Below are positions 22,490 through 36,200 of a stretch of 64,000 nucleotides of DNA, piece after piece (within the stretch, counting starts at the first letter, position 1; each line of letters begins with the position of its first letter). Both the position numbers and the translations under genes were made by a program. Origin of the DNA: Zygnema cylindricum (taxonomy: Eukaryota > Streptophyta > Zygnematophyceae > Zygnematales > Zygnemataceae); contig JBBHKE010002628.1 in NCBI GenBank assembly GCA_037447655.1, positions 64,314-128,313 of the forward strand, in the 5' to 3' direction. The notes beneath the pieces were generated by a model. That model did not search any database. It was given only the letters and a program-made list of their open reading frames with translations, and was not told the origin of the DNA.

Positions 22490-23950
22490 CAATCGACGCA
22501 TCGAGCCATTGATTACCATAGTCGATTATCACGATATTGTGAGTTTCGGTGCTTTTGCTTCCATTCTAGTCGAACGTAGTCGAGGTTAAAAACATTCCTT
22601 ACTACGGTAGCATCATCTAAACTGCAACATAGTTACAGTTTCGATCTGTACACGACACTCTTAGCTTTGACTTCACCTTTAATCCTAGATGTTACAATAT
22701 CACCCGATCCGCAGTTTCGAATGCTTCAACTATCCCTTAGTTAAAACGCAGCCCTCCAATATGGGCTCAATGCTCTACCCACTGCTTGCAGCTTCAAAGC
22801 TTGGTCCTCTTTCCTCACCACTTTGTGCTAAGTTGCTTAGGTTAGCACTAGTTTTTGGGATAAAGAGTCATATTCCCTGCCTCTAGTGGTCATGCCGTAT
22901 TGAATCGGTTGTAAGCGGGAAAGTAATGGGACGTCTCAGCCCCTTGAACTTACTAAAAACAAAGAGGATAACCATGGGATCTCATCCGCTATGCAGAGCA
23001 GCAGAAAAGAAAGCAATGTTCATGGGTTGATGGAATGGAAGAAAGAGCCAAATAAAACACTAGAAGTGATAGGCACAAGATTTGGGGAATCACACAGGAG
23101 AATGAAAATCATGGGAAATCGTATCGAATAACTACGGACACATGACAGGAGAATGGTTGTGTGTGATATAATTGACAATCTTCATTGAAAAGAATATACT
23201 ACATGCAAACAAAAGAAAGGAAAGAAATAGCAGAAAAAGACTGAAAAAACTCACACAATCGAAACAAAACGGAAATTCAAAACACTTGCCAAAGTAATTA
23301 ACTCCCTAAAACATGAAATCTGATAGAGGCCTTCCTCTCTAAAACCATAAAACAAAAAGACAACCTTGACCAAACCATGTCGGTTCCAAACCAAAAAGAT
23401 ACACCGACCAATGTCATTACACAATGCTTTTTTTTTCGCAACTTTCACCAACTTCTTTATCTCCATGTGCACTCATCTGATTTCCTTTTGGAGACCACCA
23501 ATCGGTCGTTGAGATCCTTACCTTTCCATCCCAACCGTCGGATTTGAGAATCCAACAAGCCTTCTATCACCAGTCTATCCATCAAAATCCCAACATTAAA
23601 TAAAGTGATATGAAAAAAAATAAAAAATATCGCAATTACTATGGAGAAAATGCCCATGGGCAACAATTTCGATATATACACCTCAACTCTGAAAGTACTT
23701 TGTTCAATATAACTACTAATCCACAAAAAGACGGCATCTACAAAAGAAAATGAAATGACTTTTTGCTACACTCACAATACAGTGACCTAACTTAAGAAAA
23801 AAATAAAAAACAGAAACTGAATATTTACCACCAACTACTAAAAACCACAATCTCCCACCAATATAAGAGAACTAAAAGACAAGAAAACGGTCCATTCTCA
23901 CCACTAAAGTTTACTAATTCCTACAACTTATTTATTCCCAAAGAACTACA
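22490..23950. other. Unassigned region downstream of MED25
   Basis: Mixed composition and no frame longer than about 90 codons. No splice-supported exon or repeat structure was seen. It ends where the duplication begins. Confidence 0.5.
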
Positions 23951-24202
23951 CAAAAACATAAACCAGCCCAAAAAAAAAAAAACAAGTCGAGAGAAACTAG
24001 ACTGGAAACCAACCCAGAGCTACCATTAGGAAAAATATTCCCTAAAAAACCCCAAACCAGCCCAGAAAAAACTGCCTGTAAAGAAGAACCAGAATAAAGA
24101 AGTACGGAGAGCATGACGGGGAGAGGAGGAGGGAGGGGGAGAGAGAGGGGAAGCAAGACGGACCAACAACCAATAAGAATCCAATTCAAGAGGCATAGGG
24201 CT

Positions 24203-27200
24203 TTACATGAGGAAGCTGGAGGGCCCCTGATTTTGCATACCTCCCCCTCCTCCCACCCCCCCCCGGGCCTGCACATAGGTCAACTGGCTGCTCAAGTCGC
24301 TGGAGGAGGCGGGCAGGGAGGGGGCGGAGAGAGGTTGGGGGTTTTGCTGAGTGGTAGGAGCCAAAACCACCATGTCCTGGAAGAGAAATGATAGCGCAGG
24401 GGGGAGAGAGAGGGATAGTGGGTGAGAAGAGAGGGAGGAAGGGGAGGGAGAGGGGGGAAAGAGGCAGGGATAAAGAGGGAGGGGGGAGGGAAAGGGAGGA
24501 AGGGAGGAAGGGAACGAGAGGCAGGAAGGGAGGGAGGGAGGGGGAGGGAGGGAGGGAGGGAGAGAGGAAGGGGAGAGAGAGGTAGAGGAAGGAAGGAGGG
24601 ATGGAGGGATGGAGGGAGGGAGGATTTTTCTCCCTTCCAAACTTCCTCTCCCTACCTTTCCTCTTCCTTTGTCCACGTTTTCCTCTCCTCTGTCCCAGTC
24701 TTTCCTCTTCTTTTACCCTTTCATCTATTCCCTCTCATCCCTTCCTCCCCTCCCGATTTTCCCTTTCCTCTCTCCCAAACTTTTCATTTCAAACTCCCAA
24801 GCAGAACTCTTTCCTCTCCCAAACATTCTTCTCCTCTCTCCAACCTTTTGTGTCCTCTCCTTTTCCCAGAAACCTCTCTCCCTAATTTTTCGCTACTCAC
24901 TCCTAAACTTACCTCTTCTCCTCCCTATCTTTCCTCTTTCCTCTCCCAAACTATACTCTCCTCTCTTTGAAACTGTCCTGTTCTCTCTCCTGATGTTTTG
25001 TCCGCCAAATCCCTCTTCTCCTAAATTCATGTCTTTCCTCCTTTCCCTCCCAATCTATCCTATATGCTCTCCCAAACTTTCTTTCCTCTCTCTAAATCAT
25101 CCCCCTTCTCTCTCCCAAACTCAAACTTTCCTTTCATCTCTCCAGATTTTTCTTGTCGCCCCTCCCAATATTTCTTCTCCTACATCCCAATATTTCCACT
25201 TCCCTCTCCCAAAATTCCTATCCTCTCCCACCAACTTTGCTGTCCCCTCGAAATCTTTTCTCTTTTCTCCCAAACATTTTTCTCCTTTCTTCCAACTTTT
25301 CTCTCCCCTCTTCCTTCTCCCTGACTATCCTATAGTTTCTCCTAAATTTCTTCTCCTCTCCCCCAACATTTTCACTCCTCGCTCCAAATCTTTCCTCCTC
25401 GCTGTTAACTTCCTTTGGTCCTTCCCAGTCTTTCCTCTTGTCTCGCCCAAACTTTTTCTTCCTCTCTACTAATCTTTCCTGCCAACTCTCCCAATCTTTC
25501 CTCTTGGCTTCCCCAAACTCTCCTTTCCTCACTTCTAATCTTTCCTCTTTTTTCTCCCAAATTTTCCCCTTTCCTCTCCGTCTTGTCCCTTCTCCCAATT
25601 CTCCAACTCTCCTCTCCCAAACTTTCCTCTACACTCAGCCAACCTTCCTCTCATCTCTCCCCTATTTCCAATTCTCTCTCGCAATCTTTCCTCTCCTCTC
25701 CCTCCCTTTTCATTTCTCTCTCCAACTCCCTTCTCCCTTCCCTCCCTCTTTCCCATTCTCTCTCCCGAACTTTCCTCGCCCCTCTCCCACGCTTTCAGAT
25801 GTTCTTTCCCAAACATTCTCCTCCTCTCTCCCACTGTTTCCTTTTCAAATTTTCTCTCCTTCAGTTCTCTCTCCCAAACCTCCCTCCGTCCTGTCCCCCA
25901 ACCTTCTCTCTCACCTTTGGAAACAGCATGCCTATGAGGCGGCCCGGGCGGTCCGGCACACTGGCCAATAGGAGCGTATGAGAAGGCAGCTTGATCATGG
26001 CACACTGCAGGGGTGGAGGGAGAGAGGCTCAGAGGAGAAGGAAGGGGAAGGAAGAGGAAAGGGATGGGAAGCGAAGGGAGAAGGCAGAGGCAGAGGCAGG
26101 GGGAGGGGGAGAGGGAGGGGGAAGGAGAGGGAGGAGAGGGAGAGGGAGCAAGAGAAGGAGAGGGAGAAAGGGATGGGAAGCGAAGGGAGAAGGCAGAGGC
26201 AGAGGCAGGGGGAGGGTGAGGGAGAGGGAGAGGCAGTGGGAGTGGGAGAGGGAGAGGGAGAGGGAGAGGGAGAGGGAGGGAGGAGAGGGAGAGGGAGAGG
26301 GAGGGAGAGAGGGAGAGGGAGAGAGGAGAGGGAGAGGGAGAGGGAGAGAGAGGAGAGTTTGGGAGACGGTTGAGGGAGAGGGAGAAAATCAATGCAAGCG
26401 AGTGAAGGCCTGGAAGAGGGAGGCTCTGACCAGTTTTTTTTCGGCCATTTGTTTGAGAAAGAGGTGGTCTGAGAGAAGCCGGAACACTAGGAGCTCCGCT
26501 TTGCCTTGAAAGTCCTTCGAGGATGCACCAGAAACGGTTTTAATAATAGAAGGAATGATTATAATGAGGGACAGTGAAAGACAAAGTGAAAATGAAAGGG
26601 AAAGAGGAAAACAAGGATCAGAATCATAATAAAGATAAGTCTAAAAATTAGAAATAACAGGAAGTAGGTTTGATTGACAGGAAAAGGGCAAGCGAATAGG
26701 GTAGAACCAAGAACAATGATCCTCTGCTTTTGCCTTCTCCTTTGTTTAACACATTTTGACTCAGGTGACCATGCATGTGTGTTTTCTAAAAAAAATTATG
26801 AAATCGTGAGAAAGAAGTTGCATGACTCTTTTTTCCCTGTTCTTTTTCGTTTGCGTGTTTTCTTTTTGATGTTGGCTGTTCAACAAAAAAGTTCATTTTC
26901 CCAGAAGAAAAGTTTATACTCTGATTGTTCAATACCACAAATGCACCATAAATAATGCGGGTCACCGTCATCCACTTCCATTCTTGTCAATCATACAAAT
27001 GCAATTTTTTTATAAAATCCAAAGATTATTGAGAATATTCTGACGACATTCTGTCAAGTTCCGCGATCTCAAAATTGAAAGACCAAAAAAACAATCCATG
27101 AATAGCAAAATGGTCAAAGCTATGGGTAACAAATTTGACCTCAACCGTTCATTCGCCTCTTTTACTGTTGAATACAAAAAATGAGTTAGAGTAAATTCTT

Positions 27201-30200
27201 GTTTGAGTTAAACCATAAACAGAAATTATTGTTAGCAAAAACTGTTGATTCTCGCATACGAAGTGTGGGCTTATGTCTCCATAGAGTCCACTCCAGGTCA
27301 CTCTCTTTAAAGTGAAATATGTGCCTCTAGTTCGTAATGTCAGTCTGTCCTACACTATTCGAAAACCGAGAGACATAACGAAACTGGAGTAACCCTTCCT
27401 CTCTCCCAAGGTGAGGAGAGACGGCAAAGATGAAGGAGCACAAGATGGGTAGCACAGGAGAGGGGAGCACAGAGCCTTAGGGGTGCAAGGATAGAGCGAG
27501 ACTGACTTGCTGTTCATGTAGTCCTGGGCTATGAGGCGCACAATCTGCATGTTGCAAGGCCAGTCCTTGGCCAGACTGCACCCCCCCCAGAGGTGTGGAC
27601 TTGTGTGAGGGAGAGGGAGAGGGAGAGGGAGAGGGAGAGGGAGAGGGGGGGGGGGGGGGGGGGAGGGAGGGAGGGCGAGAGGGCGGGGGGGAGGGAGGGA
27701 GGGACGGAAGGGAAGAGAGGGGAGGAAGAGTAGCCAAGGAGAGAGAAAGAGAGAGGGGAGCGGGAAGAGGGGAGAGGGGAGAGGGGAGAGGCGAGAGGAG
27801 AGGGAAGAGGAGAGAGGAGAGGGGAGAGGGAGAGAAAAAGGGAGAGGGAGAGGGAAAAGAGAGAGAGGGAGAGAGAGAGTGAGGGAAGAAGAGGGGGGGA
27901 GAGAGAAAGGGAGAGGGAGAGGGAAAAAAGAGAGGGAGAGAGAGAAGAGATATAGGGAGAGAGAGAGAGAGAGGGAGAGGGCGAGAGAAAGAGAGAGGAA
28001 ATCTCACTCTTCCGGTGAGCTGTTCTGCCTGTACCCCTCCAGCTGGCATATGTACACCGGCTTCATCTGCCGCTGCCCAGCCAAAACACCCTGTCACGTC
28101 CCACCCGCCCCCCTCAGCCCCCTCTTGCCCACTGCATTTAGCGTGGACTCCCTTCATCGCACACCGGGCCCCTCTTTACCCCCCACAGATCCACATTCTT
28201 AATCCAAAACGTCCCCGGGGCTATCTGCCCTCCCTTCAACCCCCACATCGGCTCATTTGACATCTTCCACTCAGTCTCCCTCCCTCCCTCCCTCCCTCCC
28301 TCCCTCCCTCCCCTCCCTCCCCCACCTTCCAGGCCTCCCTTCCCAATCCCCACCTCCCTCTCCCCTTTCCATCCAGGCCTCACCTCCCACAATTTTGTGT
28401 ATCGAGGCTGGTGCGGTCCTGACCCCTGCGCCTGACTCCCTCCTCCCACTCCTCCCCACTCCTCACTCCTCCCCCTCCCACCCCTCCTCCCACCCCTCCT
28501 CCCACCCCTCCTTGTTGCATAGGAGGGGTAGCCATTTGGGGAGTTCCCCCCCCCCATGGACTGGGAGGAGGTAGGAAGGAACCCGGGGGTAGGCATCATT
28601 CCGGAGCTACTTCCAGGCAACCCTCCCCCTCCCCCTATCCCTACCCCTCCCACTCCCCCCACTACCATCCCCTCCTGGTTGCCCATCACATTCACATTTT
28701 GGCCCATACCCATGTTACTGTTGCCTCCTTTCCCTACTCCTACCCCCCCTACTCCTCCTACCCCCTCCTACTCCTATCCCTCCTCCTACCCCCACCACTC
28801 ATGCTCATATTGAAGCTCCCGGAGGTGGAGAGAGGCCCCCCCCTGGCCCATATTCTGGACCATATTCACTCCCTGGGGAGGGAGAGAGCCTCCCATCCCT
28901 CCCCCCCCTCCGGCTCTTAGAAGCTGATTGGACTGAAGGGGTACCCCCGAGGGAACCATAGTCGGGACCACTCCCCCAACTCCCATCCCTCCTACCCCTC
29001 CTCCTACTCCTCCTACCCCTCCTACCCCTCCAACTCCTCCTACCCCTCCTACCCCTCCAACCCCTCCTACCCCTCCAACCCCTCCTACCCCTCCTACTCC
29101 TACTCCTACTCCTCCTACTCCTACTCCTCCTACTCCTCCTACTCCTCCTACTCCTCCTACTCCTCCTACTCCTCCTACTCCTCCTACTCCTCCTACTCCT
29201 CCTACTCCTCCTACTCCTACTCCTCCTACTCCTACTCCTACTCCTATCCCCTCCTCCTACCCCTGGTCCCATAGATACAGCTGTCTGGTTGGGACCCATG
29301 CCAAGGGGGACCATGGGACTCAATCCCACTCCTCCTCCCACTCCTCCTCCCCTCCTCCTCCCCCTACTCCCACTCCTCCTACTCCTCCTCCCCCTACTCC
29401 CCCCCATTCCTACCATCCCTACCCCTCCTCCTACTTGGCCCACCACCGGACCCCCCTATGGCTCCCATGTTTCCAATAACGGTTATGCCTCCTCCTACTC
29501 CTCCCACTCCTCCTCCTACTCCTCCTCCTACCCCCTCCTATGGCTTGGACATTCCCCACTCTTCCTAACTGCGGCACCCCGCCTCCTCCCATCCCTCCTC
29601 CTGCCATTCCTCCTCCCATCCCATCCCTCCTGCCATTCATCCTCCTCCCATCCCTCCTCCTGCCATTCCTCCTCCTCCCATTCCTCCTCCTCCCATCCTT
29701 CCTCCTCCCATCCCTCCCATTGGAACCGGAATCTGAGTAGGCATTCCCCCTACGCCCCCTCCTGATGGGCCTCCTACTAGCCCCCCTCCTACCCCTCCTA
29801 CCCCTCCTCCTCCTCCTCCTACACCTCCCATGGCTGCCATGGATGCGGAAACGGGGAGAGGGAGGGAGACGGGATTGGATTCTGTCTGAGGCATAATGCC
29901 TCGAGAGAGGGGGAGAGGGACAGGGACGGAGGAGGGAGGGGGGCCTCTCATGGGGACCTTCAGAGGGACAGCAGGGGAGGTGCCCGCATTCACATTGAGA
30001 GGGGGAGAGATGTGGGGAGCCTCCTGGGAAAAAGGAGGGGGGAGGGAGAAGAAGAAGAAAGGGGGAAGAGGAAAGGGTGAGCGTGTGTGAAAAGGGGGGT
30101 GTATGTGTCTGCAGGTGGGTGGGAGGGGAGAGGGAGAGGGGATGGAGAGGGCGAGGGAGAGGGGGAGAGGAAGAGGGGGAGAGAATGGGAAGGAGAGGAG

Positions 30201-33200
30201 AGAGGGAAAGGGAGAGAGAGAGAGCATCCTGAGTTGGGAAGCCAGCCACAGACCATGAGCACCGCAACACAAAAACTCAACAGAATGACAGGGACCATTC
30301 ACAGAGGATAATGAGGGTTTTTCCCATGTTTTTCTATGGTTTTGAGGGTTTAATTCATGTTTTTCTAAGGATTTGAGGGTTTTTTCATGTTTTTTTATGG
30401 TTTATAAGGGTTACACAAGGTATTAAAAGGGTTGTTTTGGGGTTTTGAGCTTACTTTCTTTGCTGTTTGCGTAGTTGGTCGTACACCTGTAGCCCCCACC
30501 ATACCCTTTGGGCCCATCAAAAACTATTACTTATATACTAATAACTATACAAACAGTTAAAATGTACCACAACTTTGGTACAAAAGCAATAGAAAAGAGA
30601 AAAAGGCCGGCACCGCAGAACGAGGACAAAAAAAGAAGCGCAAATTTCCCAAGATGGAAATCTCGGGAAATGCAATAATGAGAAGAGTCTTCTGCTATTT
30701 GAAATGCTTGGAAAAGTTCAAAGTTGTTCCTTTTTTTCCTTTGAGAATTATATTTCCCCGATTTGATGTGTCGTGAAATTAAGATTTTCAAATGCAAATC
30801 ATTGACTAATCCTTGATTCCGCTTGTAGACGTAAAGCTATAGAAACCTTAACAATACACGGTTACATAGTGATATATAGTTACATAGTTTGAAAAACGAT
30901 ATTGGCAAGTCGTTTGCACCATATGTTTAATATGCAAAAGCAATTGGAAATGCTATATATTGTGGCCCAGTACTATACAAGTCCATATGTTAAAAAAGTG
31001 GCATGCATATACAGACGAACCCTGCCTGATGTTCACCCTGCCTGTTATTTTCCTTACATTTTGAATCTTCGTCACTAGAAAACATTGTACTTTCATAGAA
31101 CGCAGTTGTTTGACCCCCAAAAACCGAATTGCATACCCTCTTCCTCCCCTGAATCTTTTTTTCTAAACATCTACAATGTTATGCAACGCAGTGAATCTTA
31201 GAACAACATTTTGTCAAAACAAAGAAAAAATTGAAATTTTCACAACTGCAGACAGAGCTGAGTGTTTGAACGGTAAATGCGAGAAAGTCTGTTTTTGATA
31301 GTGAGACGCGTCGATCCTTCGTCTCATGTGCAGGAAAATGTGCTTGCTGTCTTTTCCTATTAAGCTTCCTGAGGGCAGTTCACCGGTTGAACTATTTTGT
31401 GTGTTTTTTGAAAATGTTAATACTTCATGTGTTTTTCGATCTGTGCTGCCCTGACTCACCAATTTGAAACTGAAAGCCTCATGCTACCAAGCTTACCCAG
31501 AATCTGACAGAGTTACTACACTATTGAAGTTTTACTCTCGTTTCGAGGGTAAATCATACAATTTGTATAGTTACTTGAGTAATCGTACATAAAGTTTACT
31601 CATAAAACCGTAAGATTCACCCTCGACCTAAGCGTAAATTTCATTCGTGCAATTACCCTATGACATTCCCAGTTCGATTAATGAAAAAAAAAACATTACC
31701 GTTAAACACGGGCCTTATCCCTGACGATTAACGGAAAAACAAAACCACCGTTAAAAAAGCGACCTTTTCCCCTAACGATTAATGGGAAAAAAAAAACATT
31801 ACCGTTAAACATCGGCCTTATCCCCTGATGAGCCCCTGGCGGCAGGCCCATGCCAGCCATGGCTGCTCCCGTCGCTGCCATTGCCTGAGCTGGAGCCAGC
31901 TGTCCTCCTCCGGAGTGCTCGAGCTTGACACGTGGCAGCTCTTTCGTCTGATGCAGAGCAGCTCTCGCGGCCAGAAACCCATCTGAGAGGAGGACCAGAT
32001 GCTGGGGGGAGACTTTCCCGGCCTCCACTTGTGGGGGTTCTGTTCCTCTCACCGGTCTCTTGGCCTGGAACGAGGAGGAGGAGGAGGAGGAGGAGGAAGT
32101 GGTGAAGAGGGAGGGGAAAGAGGAGAAGGGGAGGGGGAGGAGAGGAGCAGGAAGAATCCGTCAGTCTCCCTGGTTAAAAGCCACTTCAGAGCAAAAAATA
32201 TAAACAATAGATTTTTTATCCCTTTTGTCTTTCCAACTTTTTGCAAAAAATAGTATTCTTCTAAAAATTAGGATTTTTTTGGACATTAGGGTTTTTCTGG
32301 ACTTACCTGAAAGGAACCCCTTTTCCTTCCTCCATTTTTTTTGGACCTTAACCCTCCCTCTCCCTCCTCCTCCTCCTCCTCCTCCCCCAGTTCTCCCCCC
32401 CCCTCTTCACTCTCACCGTATTGTAGAGGATCCTGAGGGGCTGCAGTTGGCGCGGAGAGATGACCGAGAGAGAAACCCCACACTGCCATCCCAAAATTGC
32501 AACCATCCTAAGCAAACTCACTCTTCCTCCCTCCCTCCCTTGTTCCTCTTCCATCTCTCTAACACTTTCCTCTTCCTCTCCCCCATCCCCCTCCCACCCT
32601 CTTTCCCTCGAGAAAGCAGCACGAGCAAACCTCCTCTCTCCCTCGACTCCCTCTCCCGTTCCGTTGGAAGCTCCCTCTGTGTAAATCTGGTTAACAATAT
32701 TGGACCGTAAACTACCTTTAAACCTCCGAATACATCCATATTACACTGCTTTTCTACTTTTTTCTCACCGACGGACCTCTCATCCTTCTACCCGGAAACA
32801 AAGAAAAGGAGAGGTCCACAGACCTGGGAATAGGAAAAAAAAGATAAACTAAAACTCATCCCCGAAAACCTGTAACACCGGACCTCTAATCCTCCTACCA
32901 GAAAAAAAAGAAAAGGAGAGGTCCACCGACCTGGGAATAGGATTGGGCCACCTGTGTGGCATCAGCCAGCAAATAGGCGAGATCCTCTCTCTCTCCAAGA
33001 GAGGTAGTGGTGGTGGGGAGCTGAGAGGGGACAGGGGGCTGAGGGACAGGCTTGGCGATTCTTTGGGGAGGAGAAGTAGCGACCAGAAGGACATGTTTCT
33101 GTCTCTCACTCCCCTGAGAGGGAGGGAGTAGGTTGGGGCGAGGACAACACATCTGGCGAAGGAGTAAAATCCCAACATAGGAGAGGCATGTCAGTTTCTT

Positions 33201-36200
33201 GAAGGAGAGAGAGGGTTTTTAAAATGGAGGGCTTTTCGTTCCTTTGAACCAGTTTTAGAACCTGAAGGAGGAGATGGGGACACATAGGTAACATAATGGC
33301 TTTAGAGTTTGCTTAGAGGATGAGGAGAGGGGAGAGAGAGAGAGCCTCTGAGCAGCTTGAAATCCCGAAGGAATAAATGAACAGAGAGGACTGGGAAAAG
33401 AGAGAGAGAAGAAGAACAAGGCAGTAAATCAGTAACAAGTCATGTAGATGCTAAAAGAGATTTTTAAGAATCCAAAGAGGAGAGAAAACTTCAGAGAGAC
33501 TTGCGGGTGAAAAAATCAGACAAAATTTCAGGCACGAGTTCCATTCAAAGCCCTTATCTAACCAATCAACTTAAGAGCTTAATAGCTTGTCTTATAAGAA
33601 TATTTTCCAGGTAGTTCAATCCTCAAACCCAAAGTTTACACCTATGTATCCATAAATTCTGTGGTAACTCACACGTAAGTCAGGTAGAATTCTTATGTCA
33701 AGGCTTTTTCCGGATGTCATAACTCATGGGGAAACATTCTGATCCCTTGCTTCATTCATTCTATTGACCATGCAACACTTTGCTCTTTTCTTTTTGGCAA
33801 TTGCACAAATATTTCCAGAAGAAAACATAAAAATCTATGCTAAGAATCATATGCGGCCAATGGAAGAACAAGACACAATATTTACCATCATTTGTGTACC
33901 CATCCTTTGTATAGACCATAGATCAAAAGTAACACATGATACACTGCATTAAGGCATAGTGCCCTAAAAGTCCTAGCACCCTATGCCTACTTTACACCTT
34001 TTGCAAGTACAATATGGCGCAAAATGTGGTACTTTTGATCTATGGTATGAACAAAGGTTGTTGATGGTTTTCCACAGCAAATTAGGTGAATTTGTTTTTC
34101 AAACAATGTGTGGAAGCACTAGATCGGGAACATTGTACCGATGTCTGCTGTGAAGTACTTACACAATCATAAACCTATCAGCAAAGCCACACTTATGTTG
34201 GCCAACAATGTAGTTTAATTAAGAAATATACGTATCAACCCAAACAACTCTCAAGTAGGGTGATTTTAATTTCCAGGTGGGATCTCGATAACAATGTCAA
34301 GACTCAGCACCACATTATCTTTTTGGATTGAGTAACTGTGCTTTTGGAAGTTCCTTCATAACCTTCATTCCCTCACAACACCACTCACGGTAATTAGTGG
34401 GGATTTTGATTGGAAGTTTTACTTTGTGATTACATTACCACTCCACACCATTTCATGTGTGAAGTTCTCAGATCTAAGTGTAGTTTACACTAACTCACGT
34501 GTTGTACTGAACGCAGCTTCTTGATATCGCCAATTCAATGATAATGCAGCCAGGCTTATACCCTCTCCCTGTGTCTACAGTTCTCCCGCCCTCATTTCGA
34601 AATCCACTTACTTTACTTAGATTGGACAAAATCAAAGTGCATGAAGAATAAGCGTAGATTAAATTGTTATTTTCGTATAGGACCAAAAATATATTTTATT
34701 CAGCCGTTTGCAGTCCAACAATATCATGTGCCACCGTTCAAAAATGGGCATATACAGTCCATATGAATCAAGACTAATACTGGTATTGTTTATAACAAAT
34801 GGTCGCTTACACAAACATGATCCACATAATTTTCCGTATACAGTGCACAAAACCCAATAGGATGTAGAAAAACCCACCAAAAGGGCCTCCGCTAAGGCCT
34901 CGGCAATGGCGACCTCTCCACATCCTCCTCCAGAAAATTCAATGGAGTTTAACCAATTCATGAAAAGTTCCTTATCATCCGTCCAGGGACTTTGTATTAA
35001 AATGCTTTCTGTTCCCAATACCGCCTAAATATAAAATGATTTTTCACACGTGCTTCTGTTCCCCTACTAGACAGAACTGAAATTAATAAAATTCTCATGG
35101 ACCAACAGCAGATCACAAAAGGTTAGCAATCCACACTAATTCCAGAATGATGCGGCATTCAGAATGAATAGGCTCACCTGAATAGGGATTGGGAGAGTTG
35201 AAAACTATAAGCGCCAATTCCCAAGGAGGTACACTAAGCTTCTGAAAGCGACCCGAGTGGTGGTGAGGGGGGGAAGGGAGGGTGGGTGGAGAGGGTAGAG
35301 GGGGAGGGGGGGGGGGAGGGAGTGGTTGGGGGTGGAAGGAGTGGTGGAGGGTGGGGAGTGGTGGTGGTGGAGGAATTTTCAAGGTTTTTTAGAGTGATTT
35401 GTGGAAGTTAAGATTTCTTTTCGTCAGCAGTGGAAGATTAAAGGCAAGGAAGATTGACGTTAAGGAAAATCAAAGTTACAAAAAATTAAAGTTAAGGAGA
35501 AATGAAGTTAAGGAAAAATGAAGTTGAGGAAAAATGAAGTTGAGGAAAATTAAAATGAAGGAAAATTAAAATTAAGAATACTGAAAGATATGGAAAGAAA
35601 TCACAATTGCCGGCTGCAACTAACAGAAGTGCAGAATTTCATCGAAACGTGAGAAGATTGAATCCATTTTCTTCGCACTCTCCAAATATCCCAGTTATTC
35701 AGCGTTTTCTAGGGTCTTTAAACCCTAAAACACCATAAAAACTCCAAATAACCCTACAAACCCTAAAAAACCTAACAACCCTAAGAAAAACTAAAAAAAC
35801 ATAAGAACCCTTAAAAACCTCAAAATAACCCTAGAAATCCATTGCCAGAGGTGGACGCATCAGCCAAACGAGCCAAAATATCGATAAGGCAAACAAAAGG
35901 GGAACTCACTTGGCCACTGCTGTCAATGCCACAGAAAGACCTGGAATAAGAATGCCATACATTAAAAAATGTCAGTAAACAAAATACAAACTTTACGGGC
36001 AATACAAATGACTGTTTCCTTCAGTCAGATTTTCTTTTCAAGGTTTTGAAACAGACGAAAAAGCTGTTACGATAAACTAAGTTTCATCCACATATGGAAA
36101 ATTACGAATCAAATGAAGATAAAACCATGTTGGAACCTTAACATTTGCTCACCTAACTATCTTGTCTATGTATTCTTTCCATAGCGTAGGCCAAGAAGGA

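Larger units (their letters stand above)
23951..28622. repeat. Segmental duplication, right copy (3' part of the full MED25 gene)
   Basis: Direct counterpart of 7587-12552. It joins continuously to the rest of MED25 at higher coordinates, so this is the source locus and the left block is the derived copy. Confidence 0.9.

Noticed and set aside
28384-30023. First reading of the MPTPGF and Gly/Met-rich sequence as the N-terminus of a HAC-type histone acetyltransferase
   Set aside because: The downstream exons (LEGYR, MQIVRLIAQDYMN, LIGMLFP) and upstream von Willebrand-like exons match MED25 in order.
30308-30440. GAGGGTTT-rich stretch as an interstitial telomere
   Set aside because: Units are irregular and too few to call a telomeric array. 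It lies in a MED25 intron.
35700-35835. AACCCTAA-like motifs as a telomere or promoter telo-box cluster
   Set aside because: Irregular spacing and located inside a MED25 intron. No evidence of function.
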